Shown here piece after piece: positions 8,072 to 17,421 of a stretch of DNA of 46,953 nucleotides (its first letter is position 1; every line of letters begins with the position of its first letter). The position numbers and the translations under genes were made by a program. Below the pieces are notes generated by a model. It did not search any database. It worked only from the letters and a program-made list of their open reading frames with translations, and was not told the origin of the DNA. The stretch is from Flavobacteriales bacterium UBA5933 (GTDB taxonomy: Bacteria; Bacteroidota; Bacteroidia; Flavobacteriales; Weeksellaceae): NCBI GenBank assembly GCA_002430925.1, contig DJDD01000103.1, forward strand, positions 1-46,953, given 5' to 3'.

Positions 8072-9301
8072 ATGATTGAAATTTCGGCTTTACAATCAGC
8101 TATACATAATAAATTAGCCATTACAGGATCTAAAAGCGAGAGCAATCGTTTGTTACTTTTAAACAAATTGTTTGATAATGCATTGACATTGGAAAATGTT
8201 TCGAATTCTGAAGATTCTCAGTTAATGCAAAAAGCACTTGCTAACACAACAGAATTAGTAGATATACACCATGCTGGTACTGCAATGCGATTTTTGACGG
8301 CTTATTTTTCTGTGCAAGAAAATAGAACGGTTACCTTGACTGGTTCTGCACGTATGAAACAGCGACCTATTAAAGTTTTGGTTGATGCATTGAATGAATT
8401 GGGAGCAGAAATTTCTTATTTGGAAAATGAAGGTTATCCTCCTTTAGCAATTAAAGGTAAAAAATTAACTAAAAATAGCATTACAATTCCATCAAATATC
8501 AGTTCGCAATATATTACAGCTTTGTGCTTGATTGGGACTAAAATGGAAAATGGCTTGACAATAAATTTAGATGGAAAAATAATTTCTGTTCCTTATATAC
8601 AAATGACTATTGAGTTATTGAATAAAGTTGGGATAAAAGCTATTTTTGAAGGAAATACAATTTCTGTTCCTTTTACTGCAACAATTAACCATCAAGAATT
8701 ACAAGTTGAGTCTGATTGGAGTTCTGCTTCTTATTATTATAGTTTGATTGCTTTGTCTAAAGATTCTGAAATTGAAATTTCTACGTATTTTGAAAATTCT
8801 TTGCAAGGTGATTCTGCTTTACAACATATTTATGCTGATAATTTTGGAGTAAGTTCTGTATTTAATAACGGGCGTTTGACGTTGAAAAATAATGCAGCTT
8901 TTGTTTTAAAAGATACAATCGAATTGAATCTTATTAATACTCCTGATATTGCACAAACAATTGCAGCAACTTGTGTTGGACTAAAAGTGAAATGTATTTT
9001 AACTGGATTGGAAACTTTGAAAATAAAAGAAACTGATCGTTTAGTTGCTCTAAAGAATGAGTTAGAGAAATTTGGTGCAATGATTACAATTACAGATGAT
9101 TCTTTGTCTATTGATGGATATAACGAATACAAGGAAATTCCTACATTAGAAACCTACAACGATCATCGTATGGCAATGTGTATGGCTCCATTAGCACAAA
9201 TTTATCCTATTAGAATAAACAATGAAATGGTTGTTGAAAAATCGTACCCAACTTTCTGGGAAGATTGGAAAGCATTAGGTTTTACAATTCAATCTATATA
9301 A
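8072..9301 (+). CDS. aroA: 3-phosphoshikimate 1-carboxyvinyltransferase (EPSP synthase)
   Basis: Sixth step of the shikimate pathway, joining PEP to shikimate 3-phosphate. Recognisable motifs are SKSESNRLLL near the N-terminus (Lys21 and Ser22 bind substrate), HAGTAMRFL (67-75), TGSARMKQRPI in place of the usual LTGDxxLRxRPM, IKETDRLVAL, TYNDHRMAM and EKSYPTFWEDW. With 409 aa it is slightly shorter than the E. coli enzyme (427), and it has the divergent spelling seen in Bacteroidota. Second gene after the MazG-like gene; terminator at 9307-9343. Confidence 0.95.
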   Translation: MIEISALQSAIHNKLAITGSKSESNRLLLLNKLFDNALTLENVSNSEDSQLMQKALANTTELVDIHHAGTAMRFLTAYFSVQENRTVTLTGSARMKQRPIKVLVDALNELGAEISYLENEGYPPLAIKGKKLTKNSITIPSNISSQYITALCLIGTKMENGLTINLDGKIISVPYIQMTIELLNKVGIKAIFEGNTISVPFTATINHQELQVESDWSSASYYYSLIALSKDSEIEISTYFENSLQGDSALQHIYADNFGVSSVFNNGRLTLKNNAAFVLKDTIELNLINTPDIAQTIAATCVGLKVKCILTGLETLKIKETDRLVALKNELEKFGAMITITDDSLSIDGYNEYKEIPTLETYNDHRMAMCMAPLAQIYPIRINNEMVVEKSYPTFWEDWKALGFTIQSI

Positions 9302-9306
9302 ATCAT

Positions 9307-9343
9307 AAAAAAATCCCATTATTCTTAATTAATGGGATTTTTT
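9307..9343. terminator. Bidirectional terminator between aroA and the membrane protein
   Basis: AAAATCCCATTA and TAATGGGATTTTT around an 8-base loop, with A-runs and T-runs on both sides, so it can work for both convergent genes. The last four codons and the stop of the minus-strand membrane protein lie inside its stem. Confidence 0.85.
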
Positions 9344-10723
9344 ATGCGCTATAAATTCGTTGAGTTGAGAACTATATATAATATTTTGAGGATTGATATT
9401 TTTCGGATTATCCCTTAAATAAATAATCGAAGGATTAATGCTATTCAAAATAGCTTGGTATATAAAATCTGGTTGTCTGTTTTCATGTATATATTGAAAT
9501 GTTTTTGGTGTAAATGGTATTTTATAGGTTGTTTCTTCAACTTTTTTATCATCATCAAAATAGTAAAGAGGTTTTATTTTTTTGTATACAATAAACTCTT
9601 CAACATTATTTTTATAAGCAATAAAATTAATCGGATTTTTTACAATAATTATTGCATTAAAAACTAAACTAAACAGACAAAATATTATTAAAAGTTTATC
9701 CGATAAAAATTTATTCTCTCGAATTAGAATAAGTATCGCAAACCAAAATAAATAAGATGAACTAAATAATAATCTTATTCCAAGTGGTTCTATTCCTTGC
9801 AATATAGCAGCAAAAAAAGTAAGTAGAGCATTTGCTATGGCAATAAATAATAAAAATGTAACCAATGTATTTTTATTATTTTTAGTTATTTTCCAACAAC
9901 ATCTCCATAAAAATATGTCTAAAGAAATAAATAAAAGAGAAATCATCAGCTTTACAGTTGATGAGTATTCGAATGTTTTTAAATAAAAAAATGGATTCGA
10001 AATATTAATTACTCCAATAAAATCAACATATGTATCAAACCAAAATGTATCCAATTCATTATTAATTCTATTATTTTCTCCTGCTAATGAACCTACACTA
10101 ATATAATTATAGAGTAAATAAAGAAAAAAAGAAATACCAACTAATACCGCAGATGTAAATAATGTTTTTCTGTAAACATGAAATCTTTTCCAGAAACAAA
10201 TTATAAAAGGTAATATACTTATAAATATAAAAATGTTCGCATAGCGAATGGTACATAAAACAAAACCTAAAATAGTACTATATATCAGAAATTTATTCGG
10301 TTTTAAAGTCCCGTTGAAATACTGATGCAAAACATAAATGTATAAATACAAAAAAGGTAAAGTTATATACTCTGAACCTTGATGAATAAAAATCCATATA
10401 GAAGACTTTATCATCATCACAAAAACTGTTTCTATAAAATAGAAGTTTTTTTTGTAAGAAAAAAGTATAATAAAAATAAAACAAACACTTTTTAAAAGAA
10501 GAGAACTGTAAAAATATTCTGCCGTGAATGTTTCAAAAATTCTAAGAAAAATTGGAAACCCAATAGGAAATAGATTATCAGTAAGCTGTGGTAAATCTTT
10601 AGCAATTTTTATATACTGAGAAAAATCTCCTCCAATTCCTCCATAAGGAAGAAGAAAAGGAATCGTATTTATAAGAACAAAATAAAAAAGAACAAGGAAT
10701 AATATCGTTCTAGATTTTAACAT
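9329..10723 (-). CDS. Polytopic membrane protein, possibly GT-C-fold glycosyltransferase-like
   Basis: 464 aa with roughly ten or more hydrophobic helices, starting directly with one (residues 5-30) and with a final soluble stretch of about 80 residues from around KNPINFIAYKNN. The first loop contains GGIGGDFSQYIKIAKDL and then NLFPIGFPIFLRIF, a layout like the first periplasmic loop of GT-C enzymes that use polyprenyl-phosphate sugars, where an Asp is catalytic. This resemblance is weak and is inference. A single gene with no polysaccharide genes beside it. Rare codons and A+T richness are high, suggesting low expression or transfer. Its stop lies in the terminator shared with aroA. Confidence 0.7.
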   Translation of the reverse strand: MLKSRTILFLVLFYFVLINTIPFLLPYGGIGGDFSQYIKIAKDLPQLTDNLFPIGFPIFLRIFETFTAEYFYSSLLLKSVCFIFIILFSYKKNFYFIETVFVMMIKSSIWIFIHQGSEYITLPFLYLYIYVLHQYFNGTLKPNKFLIYSTILGFVLCTIRYANIFIFISILPFIICFWKRFHVYRKTLFTSAVLVGISFFLYLLYNYISVGSLAGENNRINNELDTFWFDTYVDFIGVINISNPFFYLKTFEYSSTVKLMISLLFISLDIFLWRCCWKITKNNKNTLVTFLLFIAIANALLTFFAAILQGIEPLGIRLLFSSSYLFWFAILILIRENKFLSDKLLIIFCLFSLVFNAIIIVKNPINFIAYKNNVEEFIVYKKIKPLYYFDDDKKVEETTYKIPFTPKTFQYIHENRQPDFIYQAILNSINPSIIYLRDNPKNINPQNIIYSSQLNEFIAHKKSH

Positions 10724-10807
10724 AAAAATTTCTATTTTAAGCTGAATTATATATTAACAGATAGTAAAGTTGATTAACCTTTGGTAAATTATACTTGTTT
10801 TTTTCTT

Positions 10808-10932
10808 GGGCAATTGCTTCGCACCGTGCTTTCCCGCTATATCTTTTTTGATTGGTCATTTAGACTTTACTGAATAACGAAATCTAAATGCAATGACCAA
10901 TCAAAAAAGGATGTCGCTTCAATCACTATTGC
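10808..10932 (+). repeat. Dispersed structured intergenic repeat, copy R3
   Basis: Outer stem GCAAT (10810-10814) with ATTGC (10928-10932); triloop hairpin TGC-TTC-GCA; CGCTATATC before and GGATGTCGCT after a long central stem of 18-19 pairs (10842-10860 with 10892-10911). An inner hairpin CATTTAGA/TCTAAATG continues it. It lies in the 541-base gap between two divergent genes. Bases 10936-11170 hold no ORF or clear signal that I can support. Confidence 0.85.
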
Positions 10933-11172
10933 AAATTAAAAACGAATAATAAATAAACTACTAAAAACGATTAGTAGAAATATTATTCAAAAAAAGTTCA
11001 AACAACTTTATTATTTAATGTAATAAGAACGATAAAAGTAATTGCTTTATTACTATAAATTTTTAACATGGTTTATAAAACTAAACATAAAAATAATTTG
11101 ATTAAATTTATTATATTATGCCAATAATAAATAGGTTCTAGCCTAAAAATTAATAAAAAACGCTGATTATCT

Positions 11173-11207
11173 AAAAAAAAACCTTTCATTGTCAGAGGTT
11201 TTTTTTA
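11173..11207 (+). terminator. Orphan terminator upstream of the first POT transporter
   Basis: Stem AAAAACCT and AGGTTTTT with an 11-base loop and T-run, about 60 bases before the transporter ATG. No gene on either strand runs into it: the nearest plus-strand gene ends at 9301. It could end a small RNA or be part of a leader. A tiny ORF (MPIINRF) starts at 11117, but I do not call it. Confidence 0.5.
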
Positions 11208-11264
11208 TTTTCGTTGATTGCTAATAAAATCTTAAAGATAACATAGCATTTAGTTAAGTAAATT

Positions 11265-12749
11265 ATGAGTCAAAAATTAACGTTAGAACAGATTCAAAAT
11301 TTTGAAGGAAAATATCCTGCACAACTTTGGTATTTGTTCATGGTAGAAATGTGGGAGCGTTTTTGCTTTTACGGAATGAGAGGAGTTCTTGCCATTTTTA
11401 TGGTGGATATGTTGGGTTTAACAGACTCAGAGTCTAATTTGAAATACGGAGCAATCCAAGCTTTTGTATACGCCTTTACTTTTGTTGGTGGTATTTTCGC
11501 TGACAAAATTTTAGGATTTAAAAAATCTTTAGTTTTTGGTGGATTAGTAATGATTGCAGGAAATTTATTAATTGCAACCGATCCACACCATTTCTTTTAT
11601 TATGGAATTACACTAAGTATTATTGGAACAGGTTTCTTTAAACCAAATATTTCTTCGATGGTTGGTGAATTATATAAACCTGGTGATCCACGACGTGATG
11701 CTGGTTTTGGTTTATTTTATTCAGGAATAAATATTGGAGCATTTCTAGGAGGTATTGTTTGTGTTTATTTAGGAAAACAAGTAAGTTGGAATTTAGCCTT
11801 CTTAGCTGCTGGAATCGTAATGATTATTGGAGTTGTTTTATTCTTGTTTATCAAAAATAAATTAGGTCCTATCGGAGATTCTCCAATTGCTAAATTGGAA
11901 CCTAAAAAGAGATTAACAAGAGAAATCGCAGTTTATATTGGAGCATTAGTATGTATTCCATTAATTTTTATCATGATTCATAATACTGCATATACAGATA
12001 TGTTCATGTTTACAGTTGGTCCTTTAGCAATTATTTATTACTTATTCCAACTTTATAAAATTCCTCATTCAAAAGATAAAAGCAAATTTATTGCTGCATT
12101 TATCATGATTTTCTTCTCAATCTTATTCTTTGCAATTTTTGAGCAAGCAGGAGGATCTTTAGCGTTATTTGCTAATAAAAATTTACATTCAACTTTATTT
12201 AGTATTCCATTAGATCCAAACATTGTAAACAATAGTGCCAATTCATTATATGTCATTATATTTTCTCCTTTATTAGGATTAGTTTGGTTATGGATGGCAA
12301 AAAAGAATATAGAACCTAATACAGTTATTAAATTTGGTTTATCATTCTTAGTACTAGCTTTAGCTTATTACATCTTCTATACATTACGCTTTTTTGCAGA
12401 TGAAAAAGGATTATCATCTTTAGAAATATTTGCATTAGCTTATTTCGTAGTAACAATTTCAGAACTTTGTCTTTCTCCAATTGGATTGTCAATGGTAACA
12501 AAATTATCTCCAAAACATTTAAGTGGGATGATGATGGGACTTTGGTTCTTAGCTTCTGCTTATGGACAATATTTAGCTGGAATTTTAGGAGCTGGAATGT
12601 CTACACCAAACGAAAATGCATCTTTAATGGATAAAATGTTAGCATATACAGACGGTTATCAACAGTTAGCTATCTATTCTTTAATTGCAGGTGTTATTAT
12701 CATAGCTATCTCACCATTAATTAGAAAATTAATGCAAGATGTAAAATAA
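11265..12749 (+). CDS. Proton-dependent oligopeptide transporter (POT/PTR2 family)
   Basis: Inner-membrane symporter of the major facilitator superfamily for di- and tripeptides. The family motif ExxERFxYYG appears as EMWERFCFYG in helix 1, and the PTR2 signature as FYSGINIGAFLGG in helix 5. 494 aa with 12 core helices plus the two extra helices usual in bacterial POTs; FEQAGGSLALFA is helix 7 and NSANSLYVIIFSPLLG helix 8. A second POT gene follows after 34 bases. The region upstream contains repeat R3 and an orphan terminator. Confidence 0.93.
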   Translation: MSQKLTLEQIQNFEGKYPAQLWYLFMVEMWERFCFYGMRGVLAIFMVDMLGLTDSESNLKYGAIQAFVYAFTFVGGIFADKILGFKKSLVFGGLVMIAGNLLIATDPHHFFYYGITLSIIGTGFFKPNISSMVGELYKPGDPRRDAGFGLFYSGINIGAFLGGIVCVYLGKQVSWNLAFLAAGIVMIIGVVLFLFIKNKLGPIGDSPIAKLEPKKRLTREIAVYIGALVCIPLIFIMIHNTAYTDMFMFTVGPLAIIYYLFQLYKIPHSKDKSKFIAAFIMIFFSILFFAIFEQAGGSLALFANKNLHSTLFSIPLDPNIVNNSANSLYVIIFSPLLGLVWLWMAKKNIEPNTVIKFGLSFLVLALAYYIFYTLRFFADEKGLSSLEIFALAYFVVTISELCLSPIGLSMVTKLSPKHLSGMMMGLWFLASAYGQYLAGILGAGMSTPNENASLMDKMLAYTDGYQQLAIYSLIAGVIIIAISPLIRKLMQDVK

Positions 12750-12783
12750 CATCTTAAAATTACAACACAATAACAAAAAAATA

Positions 12784-14868
12784 ATGAGTTCAAAATCAGA
12801 AAATTTCTTTGATTCAAAAGTATTAGGACATCCCTCTGGACTATTTGTACTTTTCTTTACTGAAATGTGGGAGCGTTTCTCTTTTTATGGGATGCGTGTA
12901 TTATTAATTCAGTTTTTAACAGCTGCTGTCATTGGTCTTAATCCTGGTTGGGATTGGTCTATAGAAAAAGCAACTGCATTATACGGAACATACGCAATGC
13001 TATTATACATTACTCCTATATTTGGAGGTATTATAGCTGATAAATATATTGGATATAGATGGGCTGTTGTGGTTGGAGCTATTATTATGACTTTTGGTCA
13101 TGCATTTATGGCTTTTGACACTCCATTTTTCTTATACTTAGGACTAGCTTGTTTAGTTATTGGAACAGGTTTCTTTAAACCTAATATGACATCTATTCTA
13201 TCTGAGATGTATAAAGATTTTCCAGAGAAAAAAGATGGCGCTTATACTATTTTTTACATGGGGGTTAATGCTGGTGCATTTTTCGGAATGATGTTATGTG
13301 GATTTTTAGCAGAAAAAGTAGGATGGCACTGGGGATTTGGTTTAGCTGGAATTTTCATGTTATTAGGAACATTACAATTTTGGTTAGCAAAACCTTTATT
13401 TGGTACTGTTGGAGAAATCCCTTCAAAAACTGGAAATCAAATAACTGCTGACGACGATACTCCTAAATATGAGCCTGGAGAAAAACCTAATCCATTTACA
13501 TTACTAGACCAAGTCTTAATTGTAATTATGACTCTATTAGGTTTAGGATATGCATTTAATGACCCACTAAATGCAATTGGAGGAATCAACTTATTCGATT
13601 TTGAAATAGGAGGTCTTTCAGGGCAAAACATTGTTATTCTTATAGCACTATTCTTATTCTTATTTGTTGTCATTCGACGTTTAGCTAACTACACAAAAAT
13701 TGTTCGTGATCGTATGATTGCAGTAATTATTTTTGCATTTTTCGTTATTTTCTTTTGGATGTCTTTTGAACAAGGAGCAACATCATTAGTTATTTTTGCA
13801 AGGGATAATACTGAACGTAATTTAGTTGGTGGAGCAGCATTAGCATTCAATGTTTTTAACACTTTATTAACAGTTGTACCATTATTGTTTATATCTTATG
13901 TTCTATTCTTATTAGCTAAACAAACAATTAAAAAAGCTTTTTGGTCTAATATAACCTTGGCTGTAACATTTTTAGGAATTTGGGCTGCTGCAATATGGAT
14001 GTTAAATTTTAACTGGTCTTCTCATTCTTATGACGTTTCTTATAATGCGATACAAACAGAAAAATTAGATGATACTGGAAAACCTGTTTTAAATGAAGAA
14101 GGAAAACCAACATTTATTACGACTCCTGTCACAGCTTCTTATGTTGCTAAGCCAACAGATAAAATTATTACTGAAACAATTAATATTGCTTCACAAAATA
14201 CATTAGCTAAAGGAGAACAAATCAATATACACCAAGAAGGAGATAAATTCTTAATGGTTGATAAGAATGATTTAGCAAAATTAGATGAAGAATATAAAAA
14301 ACAAAATATCCCATCTGAAATAGTTCCAGCTAAAATAGCAGAAATAAAAGATAGTCAAGTAGAAATCACAGTTTCTTGGTTCTCTACACTAAATTCTTTT
14401 TTCATTATTGCATTAGCATCATTAGTTTCTCGTGTTTGGGATTCTAAATACAATCCTTCAGCTTCAGTTAAATATGGTTTAGGATTAATTATTATGGCAA
14501 TAGGATTTGGATTCCTTGCTTTTGGTTCTTATGGTGTAGCAGAAGGTGTTCGTGTTTCTATTATTTGGTTAGTATTAGCTTACTTATTCCATACATTAGG
14601 AGAATTATGCTTATCTCCTGTTGGACTTTCTTATGTATCTAAATTAGTTCCAGCTCGTATGATTGCATTTATGTTCGGAATGTGGTATCTTGCAATAGCA
14701 ATAGGAAATAAATTAGCTGCCATTTTAGGTGGTCAAATAGAAGTTATCACAAAAGAATACTCTTTATCAACTTTCTTCTTAATTTTTACAATTGTACCAA
14801 TTGTAGCTGGATTAATAGTTATTGCATTAAATCCTTTAATGAAGAAATTAATGCACGGAGTAAAATAA
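12784..14868 (+). CDS. POT-family peptide transporter with a large insertion between helices 7 and 8
   Basis: Second POT symporter, 694 aa against about 500 for the family. Helix 1 has EMWERFSFYG and helix 5 FYMGVNAGAFFG. Helix 7 ends in FEQGATSLVIFA, but the canonical helix 8 (VSWFSTLNSFFIIALASL) only comes about 190 residues later. Between them lie two extra hydrophobic segments (FNVFNTLLTVVPLLFISYVL and ITLAVTFLGIWAAAIWML) and a polar stretch of about 120 residues that should face the periplasm by topology. Similar long POTs are common in Bacteroidota. Same strand as the first POT and the thioredoxin gene that follows after 14 bases. Confidence 0.92.
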   Translation: MSSKSENFFDSKVLGHPSGLFVLFFTEMWERFSFYGMRVLLIQFLTAAVIGLNPGWDWSIEKATALYGTYAMLLYITPIFGGIIADKYIGYRWAVVVGAIIMTFGHAFMAFDTPFFLYLGLACLVIGTGFFKPNMTSILSEMYKDFPEKKDGAYTIFYMGVNAGAFFGMMLCGFLAEKVGWHWGFGLAGIFMLLGTLQFWLAKPLFGTVGEIPSKTGNQITADDDTPKYEPGEKPNPFTLLDQVLIVIMTLLGLGYAFNDPLNAIGGINLFDFEIGGLSGQNIVILIALFLFLFVVIRRLANYTKIVRDRMIAVIIFAFFVIFFWMSFEQGATSLVIFARDNTERNLVGGAALAFNVFNTLLTVVPLLFISYVLFLLAKQTIKKAFWSNITLAVTFLGIWAAAIWMLNFNWSSHSYDVSYNAIQTEKLDDTGKPVLNEEGKPTFITTPVTASYVAKPTDKIITETINIASQNTLAKGEQINIHQEGDKFLMVDKNDLAKLDEEYKKQNIPSEIVPAKIAEIKDSQVEITVSWFSTLNSFFIIALASLVSRVWDSKYNPSASVKYGLGLIIMAIGFGFLAFGSYGVAEGVRVSIIWLVLAYLFHTLGELCLSPVGLSYVSKLVPARMIAFMFGMWYLAIAIGNKLAAILGGQIEVITKEYSLSTFFLIFTIVPIVAGLIVIALNPLMKKLMHGVK

Positions 14869-14882
14869 AATTTATAAGCATT

Positions 14883-15326
14883 ATGAAATTAAGCATAGCA
14901 ATTTTAGCATTCGTTTTTTCATCTTTCCTTTTTGGACAAGACGTAAAATGGTTAACATTAGAAGAAGCAAATAAGGAAGTAAAAGCGCACCCTGAAAAAC
15001 CTATTCTAATTAATTTTTATGCTACTTGGTGTGGTTTCTGCAAACGATTAGATAAAGAAACTTTTACAGATGCCAAAGTTTCTGAATATATTAATAAGAA
15101 TTATATTCCAGTAAAATTTGATGCTGAAACAAAATCTATGGTTAATTTTTTAGGAATTAATTATACTTACATTGCACCTGCAAAAGCAAATTATTTTGCG
15201 TATGCTTTTACAAACGGACAACTTGGTTATCCTGCAACAGTAATTACTAATGCAAAAGGAGAAATTAACAAAGTTGTTTCTGGTTATAGAAATGCTAATG
15301 ACTTTATAAACGATATTAAGATTTAA
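14883..15326 (+). CDS. Secreted thioredoxin-fold protein
   Basis: 147 aa: signal peptide of about 18 residues (ending LFGQD), then a thioredoxin fold with active site ATWCGFCKRL (Cys50, Cys53). The FYATWCGFCK spelling is that of the Thioredoxin_7/DsbD-gamma-like periplasmic group, which reduces or isomerises disulfides in exported proteins. It starts 14 bases after the second POT gene and shares its terminator at 15348-15381, so it is probably co-transcribed, though a direct link with peptide uptake is not evident. Confidence 0.88.
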   Translation: MKLSIAILAFVFSSFLFGQDVKWLTLEEANKEVKAHPEKPILINFYATWCGFCKRLDKETFTDAKVSEYINKNYIPVKFDAETKSMVNFLGINYTYIAPAKANYFAYAFTNGQLGYPATVITNAKGEINKVVSGYRNANDFINDIKI

Positions 15327-15347
15327 TTTAAAATATCATAATAGTAT

Positions 15348-15381
15348 AAGGGTAATTACAAATGTAATTACCCTTTTTTTA
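15348..15381 (+). terminator. Terminator of the POT-thioredoxin operon
   Basis: AAGGGTAATTACA (15348-15360) and TGTAATTACCCTT (15363-15375) followed by seven T. The T-run is on the plus strand only; comEC ends right after it on the other strand. Confidence 0.85.
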
Positions 15382-15382
15382 T

Positions 15383-17350
15383 TTAAAATCGAATAGAGAA
15401 ATAACCTTTTTCAGATGTTTTCCAGAGATTTTTATCTGAAAAATTTTCTTCTAATTGAGAAATTGTAGATGGATAATTACTTGCATCAACAATGATAAAT
15501 TTCAATTGATTATTATTGATTGAATTAATTTTTGATTGATGAATTAATTGATAATAAGGTTGATGATGATTATCTTCTTCATCAAACATAAAGTCAAAAG
15601 ATTTTGTTTCAATATAATTTTTATGTTTAATAAAATTAGGATGTTTAAATTCATCTTGATAAGCATATAGCTGAATATCTTTTATTCTGTTTTTTACTTT
15701 ATAAGGTTTAATAGTATAATTATATGTTTTTTCATCGAGAGGAAAAGCACTAAAAACAGCTAAATTTCTTCCATTTCTTATACTAAGAATACTATTTTTA
15801 TATTGATTGAAAACAATTAATTCATTCGAATGATTTAATTGATAAACTTGCGAAAAACGATCAATCTCTATAAAACATGTACAAACAACAATAATCAATA
15901 AAGCAACCTTTGATTTTTTTATGAAAAGAGGATTTAAAAAATATAAAATAATAACCAACATTACAGCTGTAAAAACACTTATATAAATATCTTCTGCAAC
16001 AAACTTAAAACTCGCTAACCAATAAATATAACTATTTGACCAATGAATAAATTGATTAAAAATCCATGTGTATAATGGAATATTTACATTAAATGATAAA
16101 AAAATAATACTTAAAATTCCTCCACAAATCATTAAAAATGAAGCAGGAATCAAAATTAAATTACCAAATAAAAATAACCCAGAAAATTGATTAAAATAAT
16201 ATACTGCAATTGGTAATGTTCCTATTTGAGCAGATAAACTTGTATCAATTGTTCCTTTTACATCCTTCAGCCATTTATTTTTTACTTTCCACATTTTATC
16301 AAAAATCGGATTCAACCAAACAATAAAAAATACAGCTGAAAAACTTAACTGAAATCCTACATCAAAAAGATAATTGGGTTGAAAAACAAGTATAATAAAT
16401 GCTGATAAAGATAGTGTATGGTAAATATTTTTTGGTCTGTTCAATAATTCACTGATATAGTAAATTGAAATCATAAGAGCAGAGCGAAAAACAGGAGGTT
16501 CTAATTCTACATAAAAAGAAAATAACCATATACAGCATAAGCTCAATACTATTCTAATTTTCCTTCCGTTTTTCAATCGTAGTAAAGGCTGTAAAACAAA
16601 ATTCAATATCATGTAAATCATCATAACATGCAATCCTGATATAGATAAAATATGTACAACTCCTGTTGCAATATAACTTTGATTTAGCTCTGGTGTTAAT
16701 TCTGTTCTATCTCCAAGTAACATCGACGATATTAAAGCTCTACTTTCTAAAGAATATCCAACTTTTTTTAATTTTTCTCTTAAATGTAATTTTGATTTTG
16801 AAGCCCAATTTCGGAATCCATTACCTTCTTTATGAACTGAAATAACATCATTGATGAATAATTGATAATGAATATTTTTTCTCGCTAAAAATTCCTTATA
16901 ATTAAATTGATTAGGGTTTAAAGGTTGTTGAACTTCATTTACTTTTCCATAAACAATAATCTCATCATAAGGATGCAAAACATATTTTTTATCACGAATA
17001 TTCAATGAAATAAATTCATTCGTTTTCAAATCTTTTGCGACATAATTAACTGACTTTTCAGTAATATTTCTTTGATAAATTATCTTTAAAAAATGTAAAT
17101 TATCTTTATTTTCTATGGATTGATTGGTTTGATTTTTATTTGTTTGATGGATATAAAATCCTAAAAGAACTGAAGTTATCAAAAATGGAATTATTGAATA
17201 TTTTTTCCATGGATTAAAAACAATAAAAAGTAATAAAGTTAGTATTGAGAAAAATACTACTCTTAAGTTCGTATAAAAATTTATTGAATCGGAAATATAT
17301 ATTCCGATTGATAAGCAAATACTTAATACAAAAAATAGATATTTTTTCAT
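15383..17350 (-). CDS. comEC: ComEC/Rec2-type DNA uptake channel protein, no metallo-beta-lactamase domain
   Basis: Inner-membrane protein thought to pass single-stranded DNA into the cell during transformation. The order is: N-terminal helices (residues 1-65), an OB-like DUF4131 soluble region (about 70-190), then the Competence domain with the signature SISGLHVMMIYMIL and several helices up to about residue 500. The last 150 residues show no HxHxDH motif, so the C-terminal metallo-beta-lactamase domain of the Bacillus protein is missing; this shorter form is frequent in Bacteroidota. A hairpin CATAAAAT/ATTTTATG lies just upstream. Confidence 0.9.
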   Translation of the reverse strand: MKKYLFFVLSICLSIGIYISDSINFYTNLRVVFFSILTLLLFIVFNPWKKYSIIPFLITSVLLGFYIHQTNKNQTNQSIENKDNLHFLKIIYQRNITEKSVNYVAKDLKTNEFISLNIRDKKYVLHPYDEIIVYGKVNEVQQPLNPNQFNYKEFLARKNIHYQLFINDVISVHKEGNGFRNWASKSKLHLREKLKKVGYSLESRALISSMLLGDRTELTPELNQSYIATGVVHILSISGLHVMMIYMILNFVLQPLLRLKNGRKIRIVLSLCCIWLFSFYVELEPPVFRSALMISIYYISELLNRPKNIYHTLSLSAFIILVFQPNYLFDVGFQLSFSAVFFIVWLNPIFDKMWKVKNKWLKDVKGTIDTSLSAQIGTLPIAVYYFNQFSGLFLFGNLILIPASFLMICGGILSIIFLSFNVNIPLYTWIFNQFIHWSNSYIYWLASFKFVAEDIYISVFTAVMLVIILYFLNPLFIKKSKVALLIIVVCTCFIEIDRFSQVYQLNHSNELIVFNQYKNSILSIRNGRNLAVFSAFPLDEKTYNYTIKPYKVKNRIKDIQLYAYQDEFKHPNFIKHKNYIETKSFDFMFDEEDNHHQPYYQLIHQSKINSINNNQLKFIIVDASNYPSTISQLEENFSDKNLWKTSEKGYFSIRF

Positions 17351-17421
17351 TCATAAAATATAAAATTTTATGATGAAATGATTAGGTTTTAAATAATTAT
17401 AAATGAATAAAAGTCAATTCT

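Noticed and set aside
10936..11172. Small gene or tRNA in the gap before the POT operon
   Set aside because: No cloverleaf, no ORF with convincing composition; only the orphan terminator at the end is supported.
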